Assembly: GCA_973895155.1 (NCBI GenBank)
Contig: OZ316898.1
Location: forward strand, 18,662,001 to 18,726,000
Source of the DNA: Marsupella aquatica
Taxonomy: Eukaryota; Marchantiophyta
Direction: 5' to 3'
Length of the DNA: 64,000 bases
The notes under the pieces: model-generated
What the model was told of the DNA's origin: nothing
What the model saw: only the letters and a program-made list of their open reading frames with translations
Database searches by the model: none
Shown: piece by piece, positions 47,151-58,593 of the stretch
Position numbering within the stretch: the stretch's first letter is position 1
How the letters are laid out: the number at the start of each line of letters is the position of its first letter
Position numbers and translations under genes: made by a program

Positions 47151-48863
47151 TTAAAGTCGTCTGGAGAGTACAACAGCCAGAAGCCAAGCCAATACGAACA
47201 GCACATTGAAGAAGAACTTGTGCTTCGAAGGTCGGCCAGCGATGTCTTCATCCACCACAGGAGCCAACCGGTTGGAATATTGGCGCTCTAAGAATCTATT
47301 ATAGAGCTTCTCTGTTGTCGGCAATTCTTCTTCTGCAGGTTTGATGACTCCCAATGACCTGAAAGACCTATTCCTCCAAACCCTCTTCACCTCATCGCCA
47401 ACGGTCCTCCCCTCAGCTGCCAAACTCTTTTGGCTCATCACGAGCCTGTTCTTCAGCGTCTCTACAAGAGGACCTTGAGCGGAAGACACCGTCAATGCAC
47501 TGGCTAAAGCCATGGTTGCGTCTTCTCCCACACTATTCTGTCCCAATTCCAGTCCGTGAAGATATGAGAGATTCCCAGATTCCAGCGCCCTAACCAGAGC
47601 CTTGATGGCCTTCGGCGACCGAATCTCGTTCCCGTTGAAGAGAAAGTGCTGCAATGCCGGAAGCTTACCGGCAGCCATGCTGTCAGCCAGAGCAATCAAC
47701 CCCGCATCGATAATGGAGCAATGGGACAGGTCTAGGTACTCAAGCTTGCTCAAGCGTCCATTCCTGATGAGATGCACAACGGCCACGACCCCATTCTCAA
47801 TGAGAGACAAAGACGCTGCTGAATTGGAATTGAGATTGTTGTACGACAGGTCCAGATGTTTCAGACCCGAGACTTGTCCCGCCCCTATGGCTTTCACGAT
47901 GAAATCCGCCTGCTGAGCACCGATACCACACTGCGACAAGTTCAGGTGCCACAGTTTGGACACTTTCCCGGTCCTCAAAGCTATGGCGAGAGCCACACTG
48001 CCCAGGTCTCCGATGTGGTTCCCGCTCACGTCCAGAACCTCCAAATTGGGTGAACCCTCTAAAGATTGGAAAACAGGCACCAAAGCATCCCTCGCGTAGC
48101 AACGAGAGAGCATGACGTGCGTCAGCAGAGGGAGGTGTGACCCAACTTTCAACACACTGGCGAGAGCTTGAGTTCCTTCCTCGCCCAGCTCATTGCCAGA
48201 CAAGCTGAGAAATCTCAACTCCGGCAGCCGTCCCATGACCATCGCCCTCGTGAGCGACACTACTGCACGCTCAGCAATCCCATTCACAGAGAAGTCGAGA
48301 TTCTGCATCTTCAACGCTGAGAAATTGCCGGATTGTAAAGCATCCGCCAAGCTCATCATCCCCATACTCCCAACGTTGCAATAGGATAAATCCAGGCCTC
48401 GAAGGGAGGAAAGGTGTCCTGTCCTCAACACCTTTGCAAGCATGTTCGCCCCATTTTCTCCAATATCATTCTGTGCCATGATCAACGATTCCAAACTGGA
48501 CAAGAAATTGGTTCCCATAGCGTCAGTCAGTGCCTCCAAGCCCCTCTGAGTGATGCCATTGTCGGTCAAATCCAAGTACCGCAGAGACGAGCCTCGCCTG
48601 CTCCCCTCCTTGAACGCACGAATCAATGTGATCAGACCCTGATCTCCGAGCTGGCTCCTCGGCAGAACCAGAGACCGTAAGTCCGACACTGCCTCAGCGA
48701 GATTCAGCTCATTCTTCGTTGTTTGCACCACGTCTCTCAAATCGTCGGCATCAAACGATGCAGCTTTCGCGTGCCCACGGTTGTCCACGCTCCTCTCCGC
48801 CTGCGGGTGAGCGTTGAGTCTCCGCACTAGGTCTCTCACGACGGCGGCCTCCGGAGAGGCCAT
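47151..48863 (-). CDS. tail-anchored ribonuclease-inhibitor-type LRR protein (LRR2)
   Basis: This is a single-exon gene of 570 aa. The ATG at 48863 (MASPEAAVVRDLVRRLN) is chosen for its match to LRR1; the longer frame upstream has no counterpart there. After the N-terminal helix come about a dozen RNI-type LRR units of about 28 residues (for example LRYLDLTDNGITQRG, LKHLDLSYNNLNSNS, LEYLDLSHCSIIDAG). A basic/acidic linker (VVDEDIAGRPSK) follows, then a C-terminal hydrophobic anchor (about 547-566, FFFNVLFVLAWLLAVVLS) ending in RRL. Architecture, length and order match LRR1, but LRR1 has a proline-rich N-terminal extension that LRR2 lacks. It is likely a cytosol-facing interaction scaffold fixed to a membrane. 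Partner and pathway are unknown. It lies convergent to MATE4. Confidence 0.85.
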   Translation of the reverse strand: MASPEAAVVRDLVRRLNAHPQAERSVDNRGHAKAASFDADDLRDVVQTTKNELNLAEAVSDLRSLVLPRSQLGDQGLITLIRAFKEGSRRGSSLRYLDLTDNGITQRGLEALTDAMGTNFLSSLESLIMAQNDIGENGANMLAKVLRTGHLSSLRGLDLSYCNVGSMGMMSLADALQSGNFSALKMQNLDFSVNGIAERAVVSLTRAMVMGRLPELRFLSLSGNELGEEGTQALASVLKVGSHLPLLTHVMLSRCYARDALVPVFQSLEGSPNLEVLDVSGNHIGDLGSVALAIALRTGKVSKLWHLNLSQCGIGAQQADFIVKAIGAGQVSGLKHLDLSYNNLNSNSAASLSLIENGVVAVVHLIRNGRLSKLEYLDLSHCSIIDAGLIALADSMAAGKLPALQHFLFNGNEIRSPKAIKALVRALESGNLSYLHGLELGQNSVGEDATMALASALTVSSAQGPLVETLKNRLVMSQKSLAAEGRTVGDEVKRVWRNRSFRSLGVIKPAEEELPTTEKLYNRFLERQYSNRLAPVVDEDIAGRPSKHKFFFNVLFVLAWLLAVVLSRRL

Positions 48864-49880
48864 CCTCGATCCAGAAATTGGGGTCCTAGGCTCAATTGAG
48901 CCAACCAGTTCAATCACAACTCTATACTCAAAGAACTGGCAATGTCCCAGCCAAAACAATCACAGAATTCTCGTGTAGTTTTCAATACGAGAGGTCCAAA
49001 CTGTCACCAAATCACGAGTCCAATCCAACTCAAAGATGTTCACAATCCTGACAAAAACACGACTGTCGGTCAGAGATATCGCGTTGCACCGCCCTAATTA
49101 ACTCGAATTGCCAGCGATTCTTCTGTCCAGCCGAGAAATCTTCTCATGCGCACCGACGATCACCGATTCTCAAGCACTGTCCGCAGCTTAAATAAGATCA
49201 GCTCGCATGAGGACGAGAGTCACTCAGACAAATATTACGTAGGATCTACCCTAACCCGAAGTCAATGCATTTGGCTCCCGAAGCTGCGTCAAAGACTAAA
49301 GTGATCCGTCAACATTCTCCATCAGCTAATTTATAGGCGAGAGACCGAATCCTCCACTCAAGACAAGTTTCGATAACTTGTCCGTCAATGAGAAGCGTGA
49401 CGACGAGTCTCTGAAAGCTGATGATAGCTGGGAGCCGTGTGGGTCCCACATGATTCCAGACGAATTTCAGCAAGCTGTCGATGGATTGGTATAAGAAATT
49501 GATATGGACACAGTCAGTCTAGTGAGCGTCAATGAAAAGCTGGTCCTGCGAGAGTTGTGTGAGAGAGAAGCTGATGAAGAAGGCAGAACAGTGGTGTGTG
49601 AGCTGTTTCGTTTGCAATTTGCATCACGCCATGACACGGGACTCATGGAGAGAAATTGTGGGTCTGATGAAGAGACAACGTTGAGCTGCTTCGCTCTCGA
49701 TTGCAGTGGTCAGCCGAGAGATTGACCAAAATTTGCGCCGCCAGCGGTGCATATACAGAGCGAAGCTGCACATGCTTGGGAATGTATTGATTTCGCCAAT
49801 ACATCTGGAAACCACATATTGTGTTGATTTGGCCAATAGTGCGTGTCAAAGTTCTCCCTTAACCAAAATCTTTGGGTCTT
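48864..49880. other. upstream flank of LRR2, no recognised gene
   Basis: This region is expected to hold the LRR2 promoter and 5' UTR on the minus strand. Short plus-strand frames at 49504-49725 and 49706-49930 have no recognised domain. Confidence 0.45.
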
Positions 49881-49888
49881 TTTTTTTA

Positions 49889-50190
49889 CACTTATTATTC
49901 ATATGGGATACATATTTTGGTAGCCCATAGCTATTTGACCATAACATAGTTTTATGTCCTAAGCTGTGCTTAATACATGATAGGAAATGACATACTGTAT
50001 TACTGTTGCCAGTTTGAATTGGAACTCGACCCATTTTTTTGGACTTATCACCCATATGGGGTACATATTTTGGTAGCCCCATAGTTTTCAGTCCTGAGCT
50101 GTGCTTTGACACTCCCCAGTACATGATCGGGAAACTGCATACTGTATTACTTTTGCCAGTTTGGAACTCGACCCATGGATCTATACTACG
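49889..50190. repeat. two-copy tandem repeat, about 150-bp period
   Basis: A block with CATATGGG...TACATATTTTGGTAGCCC, then CTGTGCTT, ACTGTATTACT and TTGCCAGTTTG, followed by GGAACTCGACCCAT, occurs at about 49889-50035 and 50042-50190. Copies differ by small substitutions and indels. Confidence 0.85.
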
Positions 50191-51600
50191 ACAGTGCTTG
50201 GGGATACCCTGCAAAAACCCAAAATGACAGCCATGGAGCATTTTGCAATTTTTTGGATCCATAAGTGGCACACTCTCATTGAAGGGGTGCACTGGGCTGG
50301 TCTTAAAGCATTAAAAAATCATTGGAATTACTTTTCATGTATTTTGCACATGGAGGGAGAGAGATAGAACATCTTAATGAGTTTTTTTTTCCTTGACCCT
50401 GCATAAACCTTCTTAATGTGTTCTATTCGTGATTGAGCTTTTGCACAAAGAGCAAAAATGGGTGATAGCTAATACTGGTTTACTTGAAATGTAATTGGGA
50501 CGAAGGGTGGTCAGCTGGAGGGTAATGTGCTGGAGGGTAATGTGCTGGAGGGCAAAGGGATGGAGTGGGAGGCTATGAGTATGGCAGCCAACCAGGTGGA
50601 GGACAGGATGACCAGAAGGAGGGCTATGGGCTGGAGGACAGAGAGCTCTGGGCTGGAGGGGGGGAGTTACCCCTTGTTTGCATGACTCAATGGGATGGAG
50701 GCTACCAGTTCTTTCTTTCATGTAAATAAACTTTTAGCAACAGATTTTTATTGTTTTGGGGGTGGGTTAGTATCATTTTGTTTTGTTAGGAAAGCATCAC
50801 TTTTTGGGCTGCTATGGGTATGGTATTAATGGGAGCCAACTGGATGGAGGGCTATGGGATGGAGGACTTATTGTCCTAACACAAGCAGAAACTAGTATAA
50901 TGGGAAGATTATACTAATTAGCTAAAGCATCTTGACCCTCATCTAGCAGGTCTAAGTGCAGGCTCCCACGCCCAATCTTGCACTTACTCATAGGCACAAT
51001 GTTATAAGTGCATGAGATATCATTTATACACTTCTTCATATGTGCATGCCTACATTACTCGAGAAATGTATGCAAGCATATGCATTTCCTTATGTGTTTT
51101 CAGGTCACACTCAGACTGCTCATACTTGGGAGACCTTATATTGCACAACTCAAATGATTAAGTGCACAAAATGTTTTTTATTGTTTCATTGCTGCACTTA
51201 TGCACATGTTTCTTATGGATGTATTGCAGTAATTGATAGTTGCATGTGTACACTTATCGACTGAAATGCACTCAATGATTTGTCTCTTAGTGTCGGTATC
51301 TGTCTTTTAGCGGGGGTCAACCTGCACTTATCAGAACCACGATAATCCCAATTATTTTATTATATCAAGTGTTGTTCCTTCTACGACAGATGTGGAACAT
51401 TTTGATTACAATAATTACCAGACCTAAAGGTAAGTTCGCTATTGTAGGTCCCCAAAACACTGAGGCCAATCAAATGCCTGTTATTTAGAGGGGAAGATGC
51501 CAGCCCCTCTTCCATGAAACCTACTGTAGAGTACTAGACCCTCAAGGCAGAAGCCGGCTGCTGAGATTGATTTCTGTACTGTATTCGAACTCAAAAGCAA
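50191..51600. other. repeat-rich intergenic, no recognised gene
   Basis: Around 50505-50665 there is a purine-rich stretch of short repeats (GGTAATGTGCTGGAGG twice, GGAGGGCTATGGG variants that recur near 50855). The rest is AT-rich and without coding similarity. Confidence 0.45.
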
Positions 51601-53515
51601 CTCCGACAGATTTCTGGAATTCTCGTTACCTTGTATCGAATTCGGGCGGCGGCGTCGGACTGCTGTAGGCCCAATTCGTTACCGTGTTGTGAAGGATTAC
51701 GCAAGCGCCTTGTACAGAGACGAGGTACTGACGAAATTGGATCCAGATCGCTGATGGGAAACGAGCGATACAGTCATGCCAAAATCCAATTTCCTTGGAT
51801 TCTAAGTAAAACCCGCCGTACGTTGAAAAGCAAAACCAAAATTTGGATCTCCTTGTCTCCAGTGAGAGACATTTGTTTCACGAGTGAGAAATGCATCGAA
51901 TCCATCGACAGCAACGAGCCACGAGGTTTGGATTGCCATTTCGGCCAGCTTCACACTGCTTGACGGGTTTTGGATTAGTGGGAAGCGCGAAAGGAAGTTC
52001 CTCCGCAACTGCTAGTCAGATCGATCGATGGTGTCTGTGACGTTCACTGCGGGCTCTATTACGATGTGCAACGGCTTTGGGGCCTGCCCACATGGTGCAC
52101 AATGCCGCACATCCGTGCACTAGATTTTTTACCTGCACGTACTCCTCAGTTGGTATGTACGGGATGGCACGAGGAAAATGCCCTCCCGTCAATCAACTGG
52201 GTCCAAGCAATCGATAGCATTTCTATATTGCATTCTGGGTCTCGTGTGTATCGGTATATGAATCCGTGTGTATCGGTATATGAATCCAATATGCCCAGGG
52301 TATTGCTTTGATGCTAACAGTGAATCCTTGCAAGCACCATTTTGCCGTCAATGCCAGGCAGATATGAATTAGAAATCCCCAAAATAGCTACAAAATTGAC
52401 TTCCGTCTGACTCAATATGGCAGGAGTCAGTGTCTGATACGTTCGAGTGGAATGCTTCTACCCACACACGGAATGCTTCAGGCCCGCATTCAGTCCGGAG
52501 TCTCTTACGACCCTGAACCGGCCAACTGAGCTAACCTCCGGCCGGACCTGATGAGACTGGTTGACACGAGGAAGCTGCCCCTCGTCCAACTGAGCACCGT
52601 TGTGATCGGCGCTCTCATTTGTGTCACAGTGGCAGAAGTACGTGTGGCACGGGCATGATATGTTTCCCTCCCACAATCATATCCCAGCAAATCTATCGGA
52701 TTAGTTTGAATCCTACAAGGCTGCAAGCAATAAACCGAAACTGCCAAGTAAAAGCCACTTCCTCGACTGATCGTAAAGGCAAATATCTTCCGGTCACGAG
52801 CAAGTAATGACCCAAGTGACCTGCGCTCTGGGCCGCGCAATACTCTCGAAAATATTTGGGGTTGGAATAGTCGAAGTCACACACCATGCATCCAACTTAC
52901 ACTGCGCGCGGTCAGTGGTCAGGAAATTGCCATCTGAGCAATCTCCGCAGCCGAAAGTACGGGATCAGCACGAAAACTTGTAGACCAACCTACCTTTTAG
53001 CACCTGATGAAGGAAAGATCCGACGTGTCGTCAGTCGTGATCAGGAGTGTCGTCTGAGACGGCAGTAAGCCAGTTTCTAATGGATCGGTGACGTCACCAC
53101 TCTAGAAGAAACAGAAGACCTGAAGAGTGAAGACCTAATAGGCCATGACCAAGTCCCGTGTTTCCTGCAGACCAAACGACTGGATTCGACATTGCGTTAC
53201 AGGACCCAAGGAATCATCCCTGAGGAAACTCATGTGGGACCATGATGGTGCAGATGCGATTGGCCTGCTGGACACTCCCCAATTGTACACCAAGCTCTAC
53301 GGAAAAGCTCGAGTCCTCAGGAAAGAAGCGATGAAGCTGTGGTACATGATTGGACAGACTTGCTTGTGTATTTTCTTTGTTTTTCTGTCTCCTATCCATG
53401 TCAAATTCAATAGATTTCGCGTTGTTCATTCGCCTCGTCCCTCCATCTCAAGAATAATCCTCGCACTATTTGTCAACGAACAGATGAGTTTGGATGAGCC
53501 CCCCTTTTGAGTGTT
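51601..53515. other. unassigned region with coding-like fragments
   Basis: I recognise no gene here. Some fragments look more protein-like than background. A plus-strand stretch at about 53220-53345 includes DHDGADAIGLLDTPQLY and KARVLRKEAMKLWY. A minus-strand stretch at about 52737-52882 includes CDFDYSNPKYFREYCAAQ and ends at a CAG followed by a possible junction. I could not join them into a gene model. They may be exons of an unrecognised gene or relics. Confidence 0.3.
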
Positions 53516-53870
53516 GATCTAGCTTCCATAGGTTTTAACTGTTTTCATTATCCAACGAGCTTTTTCTGGCTTTTCTCAATGTGACTGTCAATCTAGCTTC
53601 CTTTTGTTCTAACTGTTCTCCCTATCCATTGAGCTTCTTCTGCTTTTCCCAACTTGAATGTCGATTTAGCTTCTGACTCTTATCCAGTTGATTCTCCTCC
53701 GCTTTAGCCGATTCGACTGTCGATTTAGCTTCTGAGTATCCATCGAGCTTCTTCCGCTTTTCCCATTTGAGTGCCGATTGGCTTCTGAGTATCCAATTGG
53801 AGCTTACTGTTTCCTTTTCGAACTTTCGAACTTTCGAACTGGACAATTTGAGTGTCGATTAGTATCAGCT
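53511..53870. repeat. pyrimidine-rich imperfect tandem repeat
   Basis: About six diverged units begin with GTGTCGATTTAGCTTC-like words near 53511, 53585, 53658, 53717, 53771 and 53852, with spacing from 54 to 81 bp. Many contain GAGCTTCTTC and GCTTTTCCCA. The minus strand reads as a short lysine-rich frame, but this follows from the repeat and is not convincing as a gene. Confidence 0.7.
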
Positions 53871-54373
53871 TTCCGTATCAATTACGCTTTGTTTTCCCAT
53901 CGGTGTGACTATGTAGCTGGGTTTGTTCCTTTCTTCGACTAGTTTCTAGAGTTGGTTATATTCCGTTCTACGGCTAGTTTCCAGATGCCTAGCTACATTC
54001 TCTCTTTATGAGATTTGTGTCCTGATTGGACTTTATTTTGCTAGATTCAGGGTTCTGCAATGATTGGCGAACGACCACGGCAACGAATTCCATAGCTAGC
54101 TTGAGGAGAATTCTAGCCCTCTAGCTATAGCAAACGCATCATTCATTCCAAGCGCGCTAGCCTGCAAAAGTGCAATCAAAAGTATTAGGGGGCCCACGTT
54201 GGCATGATTCATGAACATTGGACACGGTATACCCAATTTGTATGGCCGCCTGACTATGTGAATTGTGAACACTGATATTACACTTTGGGATGTTCGTTTG
54301 CTGGTTTCCGCCATCGTTTGTTTTACAACCTCAAACAATTTAGCTAACCTACTCATTTTTTCGTTCTCTTCAG

Positions 54374-54605
54374 GACCTACTGGCTAAATTGAAGACTCTA
54401 GAGGGTGACTCTCCTGAAGTTGGGGAAAAGGACCTAGGACCTATTGGCTAGAGTGAAGCTTCTCTAGAAGGTGAATCTCAAGTTTAACTGCAGTTGAACC
54501 TCTAGGTGTTGACTCTTGGGCTTAACTGAAGTTGAAGTCTCTAGACTGCGACTCTTGGGCTTAACTGAATTAAGTTGAAGTCTGTAGACTGGATTGAGGT
54601 TTAAG
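54374..54605. repeat. imperfect tandem repeats (about 40- and 63-bp spacing)
   Basis: GGACCTACTGGCTAAATTGA at 54374 recurs as GGACCTATTGGCTAGAGTGA at about 54437. From about 54500 a shorter unit (GACTCTTGGGCTTAACTGAA, then GTTGAAGTCT) repeats two to three times. Confidence 0.7.
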
Positions 54606-56000
54606 TTGAGGATGATGACAACCCGGACAATGAAAACTTGCAGGATGTTGGCCATTGGACCATTCTCACCTAACCAGTGTCCTTGCGTAACTGGCCATGG
54701 AAAAGGAGTGGGGCACTAGAGAAGCATAGTATGCACCACATTGCCAAAGAACAAGAAACACCAAACTGGGAGACAAGATCACAACCACAATATACCCAAT
54801 AAAGGAGGAAAAACAAAGGAAGACTGCAGAATGAAAGAAGAAGAAAAAATGGAGTCCCCAACAACTGCAAGAGAATGAATGCCCTGATCAGCATCAAACT
54901 GAAATGCCCAGTAAAGCTCTGGAGGGTCACAAAGAGCATTCTGTCTAGAGCCCTAAAACCAAAACCTTGGCCCTTTGAAGAATAGTGCATGTGTGAGCCC
55001 CTTGTAGTGCTGCAAAACACCCGCTATCTCAAGAAGGTAGTGAGGACAAAAACCTGGGTGGTCTCCCCATATCAAGCCTTCCCCGTCATGTGTAACATTT
55101 TGAAAGACTCAAACACCCTACAACTTGTAGAAACAAGGTTTTTGGAATTAATCTATGAATTTGGAATATGCTGTAAACATTATAAAAAATGGTTAAAAAC
55201 CCTATCTTTTATTATAAGTTTCAAAGTTGGATTTAAAAAGACCTTAATGTTCTTTTACAAACAAATTAAAAATTCCCTTAAGATTAATAAAACAATCCTA
55301 TGCCTTGTCAAGGGGATATGCCCAAGACAAAAACTGGAGGATAAGGTTTCCGCCCTACCCAGAAGACCGAGTAGGAAACTATCAAAGACAGAGCAAGCGG
55401 ATAAAATATCAAAGTCACCTCGGCAGCTGTGCACTCCTGCTCTCTTCCAGGGGCCAGCAACATGCATGAAAGTAAGACGACACCTGCTAATCAATGGTAT
55501 TCAATTCCAGCCCTACCTTCACCATATCAAAGCTGTAGTAGGACTAACTTCTTGTAAAATGAACATTTTTTCCTTTTCTCGACAGCTTTTCTTCACCTCA
55601 ACATGTTTTTTTTCAACTGGACATCTTTTTGTGCAACACACAAGCATTGGGCTAATGGTGCTAGAATAATTGCTAGACAAGTTGGGGACCAAGTCACATA
55701 GTTCTTTGGCTAGTAGGGCTCTTCTTGTTTTTGACAAGCTAAGATCTGATGAGGGGGATGTGGGTTCACTTTTAGTGTAAACGACTCCAAAAAATAGGAA
55801 TGGACCAAGTCGTGATATGAAGAGACCTTCTAGAGAGGTGGTCTAAAATATGGGACAAAAATGTGCTCCACATAAGCAAATTTGGGCCCACTATGGAGGA
55901 TCGGCAACAGGTTAGGTTAAAAGTGCCTTCAATGTTTTGTAAAGTAAACAGTAACAACAAGTTAAGTTGAAAGTGCCCCCAATGTTTTGCACAGTGAAGA
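54606..56000. other. intergenic, no recognised gene
   Basis: The longest frame (54989-55669 on the plus strand, 226 codons) is in biased sequence and shows no domain, so I do not call it. Near 55905-56000 a short block (AAAGTGCC, CAATGTTTTG, AGTAACA) is repeated twice. Confidence 0.4.
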
Positions 56001-56009
56001 GTAACAGTT

Positions 56010-56250
56010 TCTCCCCAATTTTCTTTCTCAATGGATGGCCCTAATCACATCTCCCCAATGGATATCCCTGATGACATCTTAGCGGGCATCTTAGAGACCA
56101 GGAGAAATGCCCTGATCACATCTTGGAGACCCAAAAAACAATTTTCTCCTCCAATCGATGGCCCCAGTTTTCTCCCCCAATGGAGGGCCCTGATCACATC
56201 TTGGAGACAGCAAAAAGTTGAAAGTGCCCCCAAGGTCTTGTAAAGCCACC
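56010..56250. repeat. short interspersed repeats (TCTCCCCAATGGA / CTGATCACATCTTGGAGAC)
   Basis: The words TCTCCCCAATGGAT, CCCTGATCACATCTTGGAGAC and AAAGTGCCCCCAA recur two to three times within 240 bp. It looks like decayed tandem repeat sequence with no coding role. Confidence 0.6.
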
Positions 56251-57145
56251 CTAAAGTCATGGCAGTATTAATAGGATAATGTACTGGTCAGAGGGCATTA
56301 TGAGATATAATGCCCTGAAAAACAAGGGCAACAGCCCAAGTTTTGAGGGCATTCTTCTCATAATGCCAGTAACTAAGACATTAAATAATGTGCATAAAAA
56401 CTTGAGTGATTTTTGGGTAACAAACATGAAAAAATGAATCTCTAAATAAAACATCCAAGCAAAAGGGCTTGCAATTGGCCAAAGGCATAAAAGAAGTTTA
56501 AAACAAATCTTATGATTTTGATACAAGTCATTATGTTATTTTATTTGGTAACACTATATTTGAATTTTGTCTTTCCTATTTTTGTGATACTTCACATAAT
56601 GCCCTCCTCAAAAGAAGGGAGTTTGTATGGGAAATTAATGTACGAAAATTAATGCACTCAAAAATACCAACAAAAAAAATCACAAAATTCTTTACGTATA
56701 TCATAGTGCCCAGCCGCAAAATCGCCAAACCCTGAGACAGGGGTTCCAATCATCATTTTTTTAGGGTTTTTTGTGTTTTGCCAGTTTGGCTAATGGGAGA
56801 TGTTAGAAATATTCTTTGTCAGTTTTTCCTGGATTATTTCTTGACCGTCAGATATTGCTGATTTACTGATGACAGTTAGATTCTGGCAAATGGGGTCCAT
56901 GGAGAAATGGCGAATGGCATAGAAAGAATCTAGCTAATGTTAGCCAAAAGCGACGAACACTTTTTGGGGAGGTGGAATTTGGCGAAAACTCGCACGTAAA
57001 AAATACAAAATAAGCTGGTCCCCGTGGCAACGAATCCACCGTAAAGTCATGGCAATTGGTCTGCGTGATTGAAGCAGTCTTCGCCGCGTTTGACTGCCAA
57101 AGCCCAGAAGGACCTATGGCGGTCATGCGTCAATCCTACTCTGAC
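56251..57145. other. intergenic, no recognised gene
   Basis: The left part is AT-rich with short repeats of ATAATGCC. There is no substantial frame with similarity on either strand. Confidence 0.4.
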
Positions 57146-57148
57146 TTG

Positions 57149-57265
57149 CTTTTGTAATTTGGGATCCAGCGTTCAGTGTCTCTGACTTACTTTTGTAATT
57201 TGGATACAGCGTTCAATGTCTCTGACTGCTTTTGTGATTTGGGTGTATTGTTCAGTGTTGACTTC
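57149..57265. repeat. three-copy tandem repeat, about 40-bp period
   Basis: CTTTTGTAATTTGG, then CAGCGTTCAGTGTCTCTGACT-like units, start near 57149, 57190 and 57229. The third copy is diverged. Confidence 0.8.
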
Positions 57266-58593
57266 CACAATGCTTGGTCTCCTGCTCAAAGACGAAGAAT
57301 TGTTCTAGCTCTACTGTTGAAGGAGCTGTTCATCGATAGGCTCTCTTGCTTGAACCGTGTTTCACTCCCACCATGTTCCCATTCCTGCTCACGACTGTAC
57401 TGTTCTTCTCGAGTCAGTTCATCGTGCTCCTAATCGACCGTGCACTGCACATAATAGTCTACTCCTCCTGCAGGTCTTAGGGGATATGGCATTCTTGGGT
57501 CGGATTCCAGTGAAACTTGGTCGGTTGAACATGAATAAATCGTTCCGTGTTTTGGGGTCTTTGATTTTAACGAAGACCAGTAACAGGCTTATCAGAACGA
57601 GCAATTTCAGGGCAAACCAGCAACAAGAAATGGTCAGGGAAACTGCGTAGGAGACCACCTCTTTTACTGTTGTTTCCGTCGTCAAATTCGAGCTCATGAA
57701 AACCACACTACCGATTTAGTGAAAAATACATACAATAGGTAACTGAGTGTGACTCCGGAGGTGCAGCATTCAGGTGAACTCCGGAGACTACACTTGTTTC
57801 CAGATTTCGCTCTGCGAGCTGTTAACACAACGCCGGAACTTGTTTAGGAACTGAATCTAACTTCTGAATCCAAGCCTAATATCTGTATACCAAGATATCG
57901 TGGTTGATTTCAATCAGAAGTCAACAGCTAGGACAGATTGAACCAAAGTTGTCCGCGCTCCAGGCCTCACCATATTGTAGAGTAGAGTTGTCTTTTCAAA
58001 CGAACATGAATTCCTGTCATCATGATCTGAATCAAACGAACAATGCCATGAGCCACATGATCCAGCTCCAATGGTAATGTTTGGTATCAACAAAGCAAGT
58101 TCAACTACTGCAAGAGAATCTGAACCAGGTTTTGATTGAGAAGAACAAAGCCAGGAATTAGATATCACTAGCTTACATGTCACAATGAGGGACAAAAGGT
58201 TGATCGTCATTAAATTACAAAACGATTGTTGATGTTTATGCAACAAAGAAACATAAGCGCACGGCTGAAATACAGATTTGCAGTCAAAAGTGCTGTGCAC
58301 AAAACAAAATCTATGGTAGAATATTTGATGTGGAGCAACCGTCATCTCCTTGAAACGGGATTTCTATGTTTCGTGTTCCATTCCACATGGGCAGGGATCA
58401 AATTGAGCACAACTAATGTAAGAGCACAGATGGCTACCAAATCAGGAACGAATGATGCAAGTACAAGAACCAAAAGAGCTTCCAAGCAAGTGTCCCATAA
58501 CATGAAAAAGATGCACAGCTTCTTGATACTAGTCTTCACTGAGCAACCATCATGCATGCCTAAAAAGGCCTTTAAAAGTCAAAAACCATGTGG
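57266..58593. other. unassigned; possible membrane-protein exons on the minus strand
   Basis: Two minus-strand stretches encode strongly hydrophobic segments flanked by polar sequence. One is at about 58342-58540 (LEALLVLVLASFVPDLVAI, then ICALTLVVLNLIP), preceded by a possible acceptor TTGCTCAG. The other is at about 57480-57706 (LKLLVLISLLLVFVKI). I cannot connect them with confident splice sites or name a family. They may be parts of one gene, or chance. Confidence 0.25.

Noticed and set aside
48864-48959. N-terminal extension of LRR2 by 32 residues
   Set aside because: The paralogue LRR1 has no matching extension, and both proteins share MASPE at the chosen ATG.
53622-53846. Lysine-rich repeat protein on the minus strand
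   Set aside because: The frame is produced by the tandem DNA repeat itself, and unit lengths vary without keeping a reading frame.
54989-55669. 226-codon plus-strand open frame
   Set aside because: Composition is biased with no domain, no clear start context, and it runs through repeat-like sequence. It is probably a chance frame.
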